Positions 33,978 to 42,805 of a DNA stretch of 64,000 bases are shown here, in pieces. Under the pieces are notes generated by a model. That model was not told the origin of the DNA. It made no database searches and saw only the letters and a list, made by a program, of their open reading frames with translations. A program made the position numbers and the translations under genes. The stretch's first letter is position 1; each line of letters begins with the position of its first letter. Source of the DNA: Anaerolineales bacterium (GTDB lineage Bacteria; Chloroflexota; Anaerolineae; Anaerolineales; Villigracilaceae); NCBI GenBank assembly GCA_030583885.1, contig CP129480.1, positions 1,984,001-2,048,000 on the forward strand, written 5' to 3'.

Positions 33978-36779
33978 TCACATCCCCAGCCAATCACCCG
34001 CCATCTTTGCCAACCCCGCCACGGCTCCCTGACGCGCCGTACACGGTGGCAGGGACTCAAGGAACATCCGCCCGTATTGCTTGGTCAGCACGCGGCGATC
34101 CAGTATGGCAACTATTCCCCGGTCCGATGCAGTGCGGATCAGGCGACCAAATCCCTGGCGGAATTTGAGGATGGACTCGGGAAGATAATACTCATTGAAT
34201 GAATCCTCGTACAGTTCCGAGCGGGCCGCAATGATCGGATCGGAAGGGACGCCGAAGGGCAGTTTGGTGATGACTACGACGGAAAGCGAATCGCCGGGCA
34301 CATCCACCCCTTCCCAAAACGAACGCGTGCCCAGCAGAACAGCGCGGTCCGTGGATTTAAAGGATTCGAGCAGGGCATTTGGCGATGCGCCCTCACCCTG
34401 TTCGTAGACGAAAATATCCTCGCGCGCCAGCGGGCCGGTGATGGCTTGGGCGGTCTTCTTCAGTGCGGCGTAGGAGGTAAAGAGGACCAGCATTCGTCCG
34501 CCGGTGGCTTTGGCGGTGGAAAGGATGGCGCGATCGAGCGCCTGTTGGTAATTGAAAGAGTTTGGCTCCGGCATGTCGTTGGCAACGTAAAGCAACGTGC
34601 TGGCTTCATAGTCAAACGGCGAACCGAGCGAAAGCGTGTCCACTTCATCGGCGGAAAGCGTGCTGCGGACATATTGAAAATCTCCATGTGTGGTCAGTGT
34701 GGCAGATGCCATGACGACACATGCCTTTTCGTGCCATAAATGCTTTTGAACCAGCGGACCTGCGCGCAGCGGGGCGGCATTGAGCGATAGTCTCTCGCCG
34801 CGCGGATTGACTTCGATCCAATAGATGAGCTCGCTGGACGGCTTGTGCATCAACCCGGAAGCCGCGGCTTCGGCTTCGGTCATGCGGCGCATCAGGGTGC
34901 TCAGGCTTCCCATCACATCCTCCACGTTGTCATGTCCTTCGCTGTACAGGTCGGCAAGCGCCTTGTAGATTTCGTCCAACGTTTTCAGCAGGTGGCTCAT
35001 CGTGTCGCTGACCTGCCCCCATAACACCTCCAGGTCATCCCAGCCCTGCAGTGTGCGCGCCGCTGACGTGATCCGCATCTGCCAGGAGTAATTATTTTGC
35101 TGCTGTCCCTCGCGTTGTGCGGCGATGAACCCGCCAAGCACGCTGAAAAACTCCTTCGATAGTTGTTCGAGGCGAAAGGCCTGGTCGGTGGCACGTTTTG
35201 ATCTTTGCTGGAGCAGGCCAAAGTCGGAGGGGCGAAGCGAGTCGCGAGTCTCTGTCAACAGTCTGCCGAGCACTCCGGCGGATGATCCGCCCAATTCCTT
35301 TAACATGCGATCCAGATCGTTCTGGGTCATGCGAAAGGACAGTGCGTTGGTAACGGCGGACTCGATGTGATGTGCTTCATCCACAATGACGTAATCATAT
35401 TCCGGCAGTACCCTGCTTCCCGTGGAAACATCCGAAAGTAGAAGGGCATGGTTGACGATGAGCAAGTGTGCGCTTTGCGCGGCCTGCTTTGCGCGATAAA
35501 AGGCACATGCGCCTCCCATGCGCCCCAGGCATGTTTCCGTTGTACAGGAATCGTCCTCCGCTGAGAGTCTCGACCATACTTCGCGTTCGATGGGTCCCGT
35601 GAGATTCAGTTCGTTGCGGTCTCCGCTGATGTTTTCCAGTTCCCATACGATGATCTTCGCCAGCACACGCATCTCATTGGCATTGGAGGGACCATGTGTG
35701 CGCATGGTCCCAAGTTTGCGCGGGCAGAGATAATTAACGCGCCCTTTCATGACCGAGGCGCGAACGTCAAGGCTGAGCGCGGCTTGCAGGTCTGGTATGT
35801 CTTTTTTGATCAGCTGGTCTTGCAGGTTGATGGTATTGGTGGAGATGACCACACGCGTGTTGTTCTGATGTGCGAACAAAGCGGCCGGCACAAGATAGGC
35901 AAAGGATTTTCCCACCCCGGTTCCCGCCTCGACCATTAAATGGCCGCCGTTTGAAAGGGCATGAGCCACCGCTTTGAGCATCTCCACCTGCTCGGTGCGG
36001 TGTTCATAAGATTCAAAGTATTGGGAGAAGGGTCCGCTGTATTCCAAAATGGAGGCGGTTTCTTCTGGGTCGAGCGGAAGCGGCTCTTCAGTCCGCTGAA
36101 TCGGCGGGCCATCTTTTAAAGCTGGTGAGCCAGGTGCCGGTTTTCGGGAAGATGCGCTTTTTTTTGTATGTTTTGGTTTGGTGCCTTCCTTCGCCCGGGC
36201 ATGCAGGGCTTGTTCGAATGCCCAGCCTGCGTCCCAGTCCACGAAGTTTCCGAGTTCCACGATCTCCTGCAGGGTTTCAAGCGGAAGTTCGCCGGCAAGG
36301 TCGAGCAGGCGCACGTAACATGCATGAGTGACGCGGGCGTCATCAAGGGCGCGGTGGGTGGCGGGGAGGGGGATGTTTAATTGCTGGCCAAGCGAACCCA
36401 GGTTATAGCGGCTGGCGGTTGGCATTAATACAGAGGCGAGTTCGTACGTATCAAGCGTTTGTTGATATTCAAATAACCCCGCCTTGCGCAGGAAGCCGAT
36501 GTCGAACTTGACGTTGTGCCCGAGGATGGGTGCGTCGCCGACGAAGGCGGTCAGTTCATGAACGATATCGCGCAGGCGCGGAGCCTGGCGCACCATGGCA
36601 TCGTCGATGCCTGTTAAACCAGTAATGAAATCGGGGATGTGTTTGCCTGGGTTGATGAGGGTGTTGAATTCACCTTCGATGCGCCGCCCGTTGAATTTGA
36701 CTGCGGCGATCTCAATAATGGCTTCACGGTTTTCGTCCAACCCGGTGGTTTCGATGTCCAATGAAACGATGATGGTCAT
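33978..36779 (-). CDS. dinG: DinG-family helicase with N-terminal 3'-5' exonuclease domain
   Basis: 933 residues. Residues 1-170 form a DnaQ-like DEDDh exonuclease (IVSLDIETTGLDENREAIIE; ILGHNVKFDIGFL; HRALDDARVTHACY). After a linker the XPD-like helicase starts: Walker A VEAGTGVGKSFAYLVP, DEAH box IVDEAHHIES, and C-terminal QGFGRLIRTASDRGIVAILDRR. Between Walker A and DEAH are four cysteines (YLCPRKLG, CTTETCLGRMGGACAFY) of the kind that hold the iron-sulfur cluster in many XPD-family helicases. The same architecture occurs in Gram-positive DinG. It acts on DNA repair and replication intermediates. Confidence 0.92.
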   Translation of the reverse strand: MTIIVSLDIETTGLDENREAIIEIAAVKFNGRRIEGEFNTLINPGKHIPDFITGLTGIDDAMVRQAPRLRDIVHELTAFVGDAPILGHNVKFDIGFLRKAGLFEYQQTLDTYELASVLMPTASRYNLGSLGQQLNIPLPATHRALDDARVTHACYVRLLDLAGELPLETLQEIVELGNFVDWDAGWAFEQALHARAKEGTKPKHTKKSASSRKPAPGSPALKDGPPIQRTEEPLPLDPEETASILEYSGPFSQYFESYEHRTEQVEMLKAVAHALSNGGHLMVEAGTGVGKSFAYLVPAALFAHQNNTRVVISTNTINLQDQLIKKDIPDLQAALSLDVRASVMKGRVNYLCPRKLGTMRTHGPSNANEMRVLAKIIVWELENISGDRNELNLTGPIEREVWSRLSAEDDSCTTETCLGRMGGACAFYRAKQAAQSAHLLIVNHALLLSDVSTGSRVLPEYDYVIVDEAHHIESAVTNALSFRMTQNDLDRMLKELGGSSAGVLGRLLTETRDSLRPSDFGLLQQRSKRATDQAFRLEQLSKEFFSVLGGFIAAQREGQQQNNYSWQMRITSAARTLQGWDDLEVLWGQVSDTMSHLLKTLDEIYKALADLYSEGHDNVEDVMGSLSTLMRRMTEAEAAASGLMHKPSSELIYWIEVNPRGERLSLNAAPLRAGPLVQKHLWHEKACVVMASATLTTHGDFQYVRSTLSADEVDTLSLGSPFDYEASTLLYVANDMPEPNSFNYQQALDRAILSTAKATGGRMLVLFTSYAALKKTAQAITGPLAREDIFVYEQGEGASPNALLESFKSTDRAVLLGTRSFWEGVDVPGDSLSVVVITKLPFGVPSDPIIAARSELYEDSFNEYYLPESILKFRQGFGRLIRTASDRGIVAILDRRVLTKQYGRMFLESLPPCTARQGAVAGLAKMAGDWLGM

Positions 36780-36851
36780 ATTAGAACAAGTGTACCATGA
36801 AAGGCGCGGCGCTTCTTCGATTAATGCAGAGCACCGCGTCTTGACACTTGT

Positions 36852-37547
36852 TTATTCTTCTGAAAATAATTTGTCAATCTGGTTGATCTGCGTGCTTGAA
36901 AGTGCGCGGTTTTTCGTACCCTGCCTCATGAATTCCTTCAGTTGTTTTAGTTTCATGGCAGGGATCGGCGAATCGCCCGCATCCAATTCGACATCGTCAT
37001 TGGTAAATACAAGCACCGGTTTGATCTCAGGGATGTTTGTCTCGTCCAGTTTTTTGGAAAGGAATTTCCCCAATGCGCGCACTTCATTTTCCGCATCGAT
37101 ATCCGGGCGTCCAATGCCTTCCTGCCCGAAGATGCGCATATATCCCTGCATGAATCCGCCGCCGCGCATCTTCCAGCGGTTTTTCTCGAAGAAAATCTTT
37201 CCGCGCTGGTGATATGGAAGCAGCACCCATACACCTGCCGGCCCGACCATCAAGTGTGACACAGGTGATGAATAGTGGTAGATCGAAAATTCACTGTGCA
37301 ATCCTTTTAGACCCGCGTCAAATTTCTCGTCCGGCCGGGGGGAACGTCCCCAACGGCTGCCCATATACATGCCGATCTGGGTCATGATAAAGCCGACCAC
37401 AAGGCAAATGACGGAGTATGTAAACCACTCAGGCTTCGTGAATGAAATGTACATGCCCGCGCCAAGCACGATCAATGCGCCGAGACTGGTCCACTGGCCG
37501 ATGATACCGTTCCGTTTGATCAGTTTTTCGTTTTTGATGATTTTCAT
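36852..37547 (-). CDS. Membrane protein with NERD-like domain
   Basis: 231 residues. Two hydrophobic segments at about 18-37 and 43-64, then a soluble part where SPVSHLMVGPAGVWVLLPY resembles the core of NERD (nuclease-related) domains, which often read H-V-V-V-G-P-G-G-V-F. A later PVLVFTNDDVEL also fits. The active-site pattern is not complete, so nuclease activity is doubtful. It is 1 base downstream of plsX and likely in the same transcript. Confidence 0.6.
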   Translation of the reverse strand: MKIIKNEKLIKRNGIIGQWTSLGALIVLGAGMYISFTKPEWFTYSVICLVVGFIMTQIGMYMGSRWGRSPRPDEKFDAGLKGLHSEFSIYHYSSPVSHLMVGPAGVWVLLPYHQRGKIFFEKNRWKMRGGGFMQGYMRIFGQEGIGRPDIDAENEVRALGKFLSKKLDETNIPEIKPVLVFTNDDVELDAGDSPIPAMKLKQLKEFMRQGTKNRALSSTQINQIDKLFSEE

Positions 37548-37548
37548 T

Positions 37549-38565
37549 TTAATTCTTTAAACTCTCTTCAATCGCAGATTTCATTGCATCAAGTACATTT
37601 ACATCCACTGCATGTTTGGCCACGCGCACCGCGTTCTTGATGGCGAATGCGTCCGAGCGGCCATGACCGATGAAAACCAGTCCGTTCACTCCGAGCATGG
37701 GAGCGGCTCCCTGTTCGCCGGGGTCGAGCAGTTTTTTGATCGCACCCAAGGCGGGCTTTACCAATAGTCCTCCGAGCTTGGTGACGATGCTTCCGTTCCT
37801 GATGATCTCGCGGATCTTGTCGGTGATCAATTTGGCGACCGCTTCGGATGTCTTCAACATGACATTGCCTGTAAACCCATCTGTGACAGCCACGTCCACC
37901 TTGCCACCAATGACCTCCTTGCCTTCCACATTTCCAATATAATTCAGATTTGCCGATTTGAACAACGGCGTGGCTGCCTTAACCAGTTCATTGCCCTTGC
38001 CTTCCTCCTCGCCGTTGGAGATCAAACCCACTTTAGGGCTTTTTACCCCGCGAACCTTCTCAGCATAAATGCTTCCCAAAATCCCGAACTGTAGTAAATT
38101 CTCTGGTTTGCAATCGGGGTTTGCGCCGATATCCAGAACTACACATGTGCCGGTTGCGGTGGGGAAGATCGGTGCGAGAGCGGGGCGGTCCACACCGCGG
38201 ATGCGTCCCAACCTGAACAGGGCAGTCACCATGCCTGCGCCTGTGTTGCCCGCGCTGACAAAGGCATCCGCTTCGCCGTTTTTCACAAGATCAATGCCGA
38301 CAGCCATTGAATTCCTGGCTTCCCTGCTGCGCGCTTTCAGCACAAGGTTTTCTCCCTTATCCTCCATGCTGAGTATTTCGGGGGCATGGAGTACACGTAT
38401 CTTTAATCCCTCTGTATTTTGGGCATCAAGCACCGGTTTAATGAGACCTTCATCACCGACCAGAATGATCTCCGCCCCATACTCACGCGCCGCCTGTACC
38501 GCGCCCTCCACATCCGGTGCCGGGAAATTATCGCTTCCCATCGCATCTACAACGATTCGAGCCAT
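37549..38565 (-). CDS. plsX: Phosphate acyltransferase PlsX
   Basis: 338 residues. VVDAMGSDNFPAPDVEGAVQA, VSAGNTGAGMVTALFRLGRI, LDIGANPDCKPENLLQFGILG and VTDGFTGNVMLKTSEA are family blocks. PlsX makes acyl-phosphate from acyl-ACP for phospholipid synthesis. I started at the ATG at 38565, where AGGAG precedes it; the frame extends 14 codons further without PlsX-like sequence. The tRNA-Leu promoter on the other strand lies directly upstream. Confidence 0.95.
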   Translation of the reverse strand: MARIVVDAMGSDNFPAPDVEGAVQAAREYGAEIILVGDEGLIKPVLDAQNTEGLKIRVLHAPEILSMEDKGENLVLKARSREARNSMAVGIDLVKNGEADAFVSAGNTGAGMVTALFRLGRIRGVDRPALAPIFPTATGTCVVLDIGANPDCKPENLLQFGILGSIYAEKVRGVKSPKVGLISNGEEEGKGNELVKAATPLFKSANLNYIGNVEGKEVIGGKVDVAVTDGFTGNVMLKTSEAVAKLITDKIREIIRNGSIVTKLGGLLVKPALGAIKKLLDPGEQGAAPMLGVNGLVFIGHGRSDAFAIKNAVRVAKHAVDVNVLDAMKSAIEESLKN

Positions 38566-38591
38566 AAGATTTTCTCCTGTGGTTTGTGTGC

Positions 38592-38619
38592 TTGACAAGA
38601 AAAGCAAGCCGATTATAAT
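38592..38619 (+). promoter_or_regulatory. Near-perfect sigma70 promoter of tRNA-Leu(GAG)
   Basis: TTGACA (38592-38597), 16-base spacer, TATAAT (38614-38619), followed 13 bases later by the tRNA. Both hexamers are exact consensus matches. Confidence 0.9.
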
Positions 38620-38632
38620 ACGCCCTGCTTAT

Positions 38633-38714
38633 GCGCTGGTGCTGGAATTGGCAGACAGGCATGGTTGAGGGCCATGTGCCGCAAGGCGTGGAGGTTCAAG
38701 TCCTCTCCAGCGCA
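38633..38714 (+). tRNA. tRNA-Leu (anticodon GAG), border of accessory region
   Basis: 82 bases with acceptor stem GCGCTGG/CCAGCGC, discriminator A, long variable arm and T-arm GAGGTTCAAGTCCTC. The anticodon loop TTGAGGG gives anticodon GAG. CCA is not encoded. All genes to its left look chromosomal and those to its right look plasmid-like, so it may be the integration site of an element, as tRNA 3' ends often are. Confidence 0.93.
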
Positions 38715-38798
38715 CTGTATTTATCTTTAGCATTTTGACCTAGCATCAAATGCCGGGTCAAAGTGTCCAGAAACCAAATCGTCCGATTGGCAACAGAA

Positions 38799-38828
38799 CC
38801 TGCACAAGGTTTATATGCCTTGTGCAGG
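38799..38828. repeat. Inverted repeat upstream of the first HTH gene
   Basis: 11-base perfect arms CCTGCACAAGG / CCTTGTGCAGG with an 8-base spacer, starting 78 bases before the HTH gene. It may be an operator or attenuator. Confidence 0.6.
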
Positions 38829-38876
38829 CCGACTTATCTGACTTCGCCGGAGGTCAGACGGAAGGATTGTACCAGA

Positions 38877-39323
38877 ATGGTTGCTCCCACCCTCCCAAAA
38901 TTCATTCCAATAACAGAGGCGGTTCGAAAAACACATCTATCTGAAAAAGCCTTACGCTCCATGTTGCACGCTGGTAAAATCGGCGGTGGAACGATGAATG
39001 GAGAATTGTTAGTGGACGCAAATACACTGCCTACCCGGAAGGAAGACCTGCCGGAATATAGGAAGTTTTCTAACCTCAAAGGGGCAGGCATAGGCATAGC
39101 AGAAGCCGCGCGTAAATACGACATGGCTTTTTCCACTTTACAAAACTGGGCGAACCGCGGCTTCATTATGCGCGTGGGGCGAAGAAAGAACAAAGTTTTA
39201 CTGGACGAACAGGATGTTGCCTATTGCGTACATATTTACAGGCTGGCAGGGGGGAAAGGCAAACGGATATTCAAGGAAGATGGAACACCGTACAGCCAGA
39301 TACAAAAAACAATCGCTGGATAA
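38877..39323 (+). CDS. Excisionase/MerR-like DNA-binding protein with two HTH regions
   Basis: 148 residues from the ATG at 38877, chosen because GGAAGG lies 10 bases upstream. Two helix-turn-helix-like segments are visible: PITEAVRKTHLSEKALRSML (near the N-terminus) and IAEAARKYDMAFSTLQNWANR, followed by RVGRRKNKVLLDEQDV, which resembles the wing of excisionase-type (MerR superfamily) domains. It is probably a DNA-binding regulator or recombination directionality factor of the element. The target is unknown; nearby dyads at 38799 and 39383 are candidates. Confidence 0.7.
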   Translation: MVAPTLPKFIPITEAVRKTHLSEKALRSMLHAGKIGGGTMNGELLVDANTLPTRKEDLPEYRKFSNLKGAGIGIAEAARKYDMAFSTLQNWANRGFIMRVGRRKNKVLLDEQDVAYCVHIYRLAGGKGKRIFKEDGTPYSQIQKTIAG

Positions 39324-39339
39324 CACATACGAAAAGAAG

Positions 39340-39371
39340 CAAGGCGGCAGAAATGCCGCCTTTTTATTTTT
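39340..39371 (+). terminator. Terminator after the HTH gene
   Basis: 8-base stem AGGCGGCA/TGCCGCCT (39342-39361) with GAAA loop, then TTTTATTTTT. Confidence 0.9.
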
Positions 39372-39382
39372 GCATACTCCTA

Positions 39383-39422
39383 ATAACTACCAATGTTCTT
39401 GACTTAAGATTGGTAGTTATGC
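39383..39422 (+). promoter_or_regulatory. Promoter enclosed by a 12-base dyad (operator)
   Basis: Perfect 12-base inverted arms at 39383-39394 (ATAACTACCAAT) and 39409-39420 (ATTGGTAGTTAT), spacer 14 bases. TTGACT (39399-39404) lies exactly in the spacer, and the right arm covers the spacer and -10 region (TAAACT at about 39423-39428). A protein bound here would block the promoter. It precedes the small-protein operon that starts at 39523. Confidence 0.6.
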
Positions 39423-39522
39423 TAAACTCCCGCCATCAAGAACAACGACCTGACCGAAGCCAGGGCGCGGGTGGCAGACATGACCTGCCAGCGAGGTTTT
39501 TTATAAAACAAGGAGGTGTGCT

Positions 39523-39735
39523 TTGAATGAATGTCAAAACTGCGGCGTTCCCGCCAGGTTTCTCCATGATCGAGAGATGTACGGGAAAACCCAAAAAGTT
39601 TGCAGTAACTGCTCCGTTGCTTTCGACAGGATCAAATCCGACATCGAAGCAGGATGCTGCCAGATCATCAAGCCGGTTGATGAACACACAAAGCGAATCC
39701 GCTTGCTGCTCAATGGCATACCGAGGTCGCAATGA
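39523..39735 (+). CDS. Small zinc-ribbon-like protein
   Basis: 70 residues. Two CxxC pairs (CQNC at 4-7; CSNC at about 27-30) suggest a bound zinc. The C-terminal helix is basic. The start is TTG at 39523, chosen because a strong AAGGAGGT lies 5 bases upstream and Cys-x-x-Cys is immediately behind it. Its stop overlaps the next ATG (ATGA). Function unknown; possibly DNA- or protein-binding. Confidence 0.7.
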   Translation: MNECQNCGVPARFLHDREMYGKTQKVCSNCSVAFDRIKSDIEAGCCQIIKPVDEHTKRIRLLLNGIPRSQ

Positions 39736-39938
39736 AAATCAATATTCAAGTTGGCGACACTGTCAGAGTCTCGAAATGGACCGGATCCAGGTGGAATGTC
39801 CAAACGGGCATCGTGGAGCAAATCCGCATAAAGAACATCAGAAGGCGGGAAGTGCTTGTGGATGGAACCTGGTGGGTCGTTCGGAACGACGTAGGCGTAA
39901 GGTTTGAGATCGTGAAAAAAGTCGTTAAAAATGACTGA
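39732..39938 (+). CDS. Small basic protein, KOW/SH3-like
   Basis: 68 residues, beta-rich and basic (VGDTVRVSKWTGSRW, then IRRREVLVDGTWWVV). The VGDTVRV start resembles SH3/KOW-type barrels. Overlaps its neighbours by 4 and 8 bases, which shows translational coupling. Not otherwise recognised. Confidence 0.65.
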   Translation: MKINIQVGDTVRVSKWTGSRWNVQTGIVEQIRIKNIRRREVLVDGTWWVVRNDVGVRFEIVKKVVKND

Positions 39939-40143
39939 GGAAAAACAAACCCGCGAGCAAATAGCCCGCCTGCTCCCTCCCCCGTCAAACGGTCAGTTCG
40001 TGACGGTTTCCTTGGAACTACTCCCTGCCTACCTGGGGCTGCACGGCTTGCAGGCACATTATTCATCCAGCCTTGTGATCGAACAGGAAACCCATTTTGT
40101 TCTGCATTGCAAAAGAAATGGAGTCTGCAATGACAATGCTTAA
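39931..40143 (+). CDS. Small hypothetical protein
   Basis: 70 residues, no recognised domain. It overlaps both neighbours (8 and 14 bases). The arrangement supports it being translated. Two cysteines near the C-terminus are the only notable feature. Confidence 0.55.
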   Translation: MTEEKQTREQIARLLPPPSNGQFVTVSLELLPAYLGLHGLQAHYSSSLVIEQETHFVLHCKRNGVCNDNA

Positions 40144-40627
40144 CTACTTCCTTCAAGCCGCGGCATTTATGTTTCGTTTTTTGCTGGAACTTGCGCTCGG
40201 CATTCTCGTCGCGATCCTGTACATCATCCCTTGGTTTCTTCGCGCTGCGACGGTTCTCGGCTGGCTGGCAGCCGCCTTCCTCTGCCTTACCACCCTCCGC
40301 CGCATCTACTCCCCCTTCACGGATGCAGTCCCCATGCTGGCGCTGGAGTTTCTCGTGATCATGCTTGCCCTGCTGTGGGCAATGGCAGGCATGCTGGCGG
40401 GCAAACATGTCTGGGGCGTCCTGGCGGCAGGCGCGCTCACGCTTTGGGGAGTTTCCAGTGGCATGACCTGGCTTTCGATCAACTGGCAGCATGCCGATCT
40501 CTTTTTTCGTGTCCTCCCCCCTGTCCTGCTTGCAGTTGGGATGATCACCCTGAGTATTCGTACACGCGCGCGACGATTGTCCGCCCATGGGATGCGCGAA
40601 CCCAGTGCCGCGGAGGTATCAGCGTGA
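40130..40627 (+). CDS. Four-helix membrane protein of unknown function
   Basis: 165 residues from ATG at 40130. Hydrophobic segments at about 12-38, 40-60, 68-90, 95-112 and 120-140 suggest four or five membrane helices. The tail is basic (RTRARRLSAHGMREP). The stop overlaps the next GTG start (GTGA). No family recognised. Confidence 0.7.
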   Translation: MTMLNYFLQAAAFMFRFLLELALGILVAILYIIPWFLRAATVLGWLAAAFLCLTTLRRIYSPFTDAVPMLALEFLVIMLALLWAMAGMLAGKHVWGVLAAGALTLWGVSSGMTWLSINWQHADLFFRVLPPVLLAVGMITLSIRTRARRLSAHGMREPSAAEVSA

Positions 40628-41118
40628 ACAAGGATGAATTGATGGCGAGACTCGAAGAGCAACGCAAATGGCGCGAACGCCGTCCATCCCCCGCTGCTGC
40701 CAAACCCAGACACAGCCTCCCGATCGCGCGGTTGGCGCTGGCGTTCTTTTTTGTGCCAGGCATGTTGTATGCAGCCTGGGCGTTGGCGCCCAATTTTTCC
40801 CTGCAGGAAACCAGTCCCGCTTCGCTGGAAACGAATATGAGCGTACCGCTTACCAGCAAAGCAACCGCAGCCAATACGGAACAGACAACCATCACCATGA
40901 CTGTATGCGCTGGCGGATTCGACGCCGCAAAACTGCACGTCCGTTTTGAGGCAGGCTTGAAAGGCGACGTGCGCGGCTACCTGGCAGAAGGCGAAACGGT
41001 TACCGTCCCGTTGGGAGAGCGTGGCGAGCCGCTCACCAAACTTATAGATGACGTGCGCTGGACGTTTATCCAATCACCCATCATCGGCTGGGTCAGCGCC
41101 AGCCACCTATGCAAATAA
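40624..41118 (+). CDS. Single-pass membrane protein with SH3-like C-terminal domain
   Basis: 164 residues. A basic N-terminus is followed by one membrane segment at about 32-52 (IARLALAFFFVPGMLYAAWAL) and an outside region. The last ~75 residues (KLHVRFEAG..GYLAEGETVTVPLGE..IGWVSASHLC) resemble bacterial SH3 folds that often bind cell wall. GTG start at 40624 with GGAGG 7 bases upstream. The part of the same frame upstream of 40624 is a shadow. Confidence 0.7.
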   Translation: MNKDELMARLEEQRKWRERRPSPAAAKPRHSLPIARLALAFFFVPGMLYAAWALAPNFSLQETSPASLETNMSVPLTSKATAANTEQTTITMTVCAGGFDAAKLHVRFEAGLKGDVRGYLAEGETVTVPLGERGEPLTKLIDDVRWTFIQSPIIGWVSASHLCK

Positions 41119-41135
41119 CCCGGAGGTAAAACAAC

Positions 41136-42185
41136 ATGGCTCAACAAGTCTCTCTCACCGATGAACTGACCGGCAATAGCATCCAGACCGATCATGGCGG
41201 ATTCGCCTTTACCGACCTGGCGGTGCTGCTGCTCGATGCGGTCCTGTTCATCTATACCGCCTGGCGCTCGTACCACTTCCTGTCCGGCTCTGTCCCTGAC
41301 GACATGCAGGTCATGGCGCTGGTCGGGCTGTGGGGGCTGGACATTGGGATGATTATCTGGTCGCTGGTGTGGATCTTCGGCTCCACCGAAAAGTACCAGG
41401 ACTGGATTGCGATGTCGTTCTTCCTGATCGACATGACAGGGGTGGTCCTCACCTCCCTGACCGACTCCCTGTCATTCAGCAATCCGAACAACGCAATGAC
41501 CGAAATGTTGCAAGGGATCGCCGCCCCTGCCATCCCCCTGATCGTGGTCGCCAATGTCGTCGCGGGCTTCATCTACCACATGACCGCTCCCAGCACCAGC
41601 GCCCGGCGCGACGCCCGCCGTGCCGTGGCTGAATACCGCCGCAAGATGGAAGAAATCGGAAAGGAGCAGCGGGACCTGGCGTACGCCGAAGGTCTACTCA
41701 TGGCGAAACAGGAAACCCTGGAAAAAGCCACCATTTTGGCGGAAATCCGGGTTACGCAGGCGGCGCTGGAACAGGCCACCCGCGTAAAACTGCACGACCT
41801 GGTGGGTATTCACAATGCAGCAAAAACCACTGCATACGGCAAAGCGGAAGGCATAAACGATGGGCTTGCCCAAAAACTGCAATCGCTGAAAGATACCCTC
41901 GCAAGGTTGGGCGGCGACAATTCGTCTTCCAAGCATGAGCCGCAATACAGACCGAACACGCAAGCGTCGCTGGCGTATCCTACGGGTGCGAAAACCCACT
42001 TCATCCAGGAAGGCGGCGATGGCTCGCTTGCGCTTTGCGGAGAGCAATCCCCCTCCCAAACAACCTTATTCGTTACGGATGCGACCTGCCCGCAATGTCT
42101 CGCTGTTCATGACAGGATGGTCGAAGCAACCCCGCCCTTTTCGGGTAATGGCGGCAAGCCAGGAAACAGCGCGTCCCCTTTGTAA
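41136..42185 (+). CDS. Four-helix membrane protein with long coiled coil
   Basis: 349 residues. Four membrane segments between about 28 and 150 (LAVLLLDAVLFIYTAW; GLWGLDIGMIIWSLVW; FFLIDMTGVVLTSL; IPLIVVANVVAGFIY), then a charged helical region at about 165-270 (QRDLAYAEGLLMAKQETLEKA...) likely to form a coiled coil, and a C-terminal segment with CGEQ..CPQC, a possible metal site. The last ~20 residues are low complexity. It may scaffold a membrane complex of the element, but no family is recognised. Confidence 0.75.
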   Translation: MAQQVSLTDELTGNSIQTDHGGFAFTDLAVLLLDAVLFIYTAWRSYHFLSGSVPDDMQVMALVGLWGLDIGMIIWSLVWIFGSTEKYQDWIAMSFFLIDMTGVVLTSLTDSLSFSNPNNAMTEMLQGIAAPAIPLIVVANVVAGFIYHMTAPSTSARRDARRAVAEYRRKMEEIGKEQRDLAYAEGLLMAKQETLEKATILAEIRVTQAALEQATRVKLHDLVGIHNAAKTTAYGKAEGINDGLAQKLQSLKDTLARLGGDNSSSKHEPQYRPNTQASLAYPTGAKTHFIQEGGDGSLALCGEQSPSQTTLFVTDATCPQCLAVHDRMVEATPPFSGNGGKPGNSASPL

Positions 42186-42202
42186 GCCGGGCGGCGAGTC
42201 GA

Positions 42203-42475
42203 ATGTTCTCCCTGGACCTGGATATGTTGAAGGGAATCAAACGCCCCTTTGCGATCCAGGTCCAGCGGAAGGGGCGTTCACGTGCGGCGTTGCCCTCGGA
42301 GTCCCGCGACATGATCGTTGGCGCGATGAATGCCCTGGACCGCTCGTCCGGCGGAAGAGTAAAGACCCTCAACGCAGAGATTGACGGCAAACCGATCGCC
42401 CTGGCATTCATTGAGAATGCGCAGTTTGAAGAGGATGCGGACGGCAACACCGTCCTGGATGGACCGGAAGAATAA
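42203..42475 (+). CDS. Small hypothetical protein
   Basis: 90 residues, basic N-half and acidic C-half. No family recognised. Placed in the same run of genes; no good Shine-Dalgarno sequence is visible before its ATG. Confidence 0.5.
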   Translation: MFSLDLDMLKGIKRPFAIQVQRKGRSRAALPSESRDMIVGAMNALDRSSGGRVKTLNAEIDGKPIALAFIENAQFEEDADGNTVLDGPEE

Positions 42476-42529
42476 CGCAGTTCCCTTGCCCTGGTACGAG
42501 GAGGGAAACTGGAGAAAAGGAAAGCCAAT

Positions 42530-42775
42530 ATGACGACAAAGCAATCCCTTCCCCGCCAGGCGCTTCGATTTGTCGGATTCCTGATTGCAATCCCGATCCT
42601 CAAAGCCGCGTTCGCTGGAGAAATAAACGGATGGCTTGCGCTTTTTTCCCATATCGGCGTCTGGATGGTTTTGATTGTAGATACGCTTTTTGTCTACAAC
42701 GCGCCTGTGGATAAAGATCTGCCTTACCCGCTGAATCAACTCCCGCGCGCTGATCACCGTCGAAGATGCTCTTGA
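42530..42775 (+). CDS. Small two-helix membrane protein, probably frameshifted at the end
   Basis: 81 residues with two hydrophobic segments (FVGFLIAIPILKAAF and LFSHIGVWMVLIVDTLF). The last residues (ADHRRRCS) look unnatural. Adding a CG to the CG-rich run at about 42748-42754 would give ALITVEDALEAIHIKRK and a stop overlapping the ATG of parA (ATGA at 42806), which fits the overlapping gene style here. Confidence 0.55.
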   Translation: MTTKQSLPRQALRFVGFLIAIPILKAAFAGEINGWLALFSHIGVWMVLIVDTLFVYNAPVDKDLPYPLNQLPRADHRRRCS

Positions 42776-42805
42776 AGCCATCCATATAAAAAGGAAACAG
42801 AAAAC

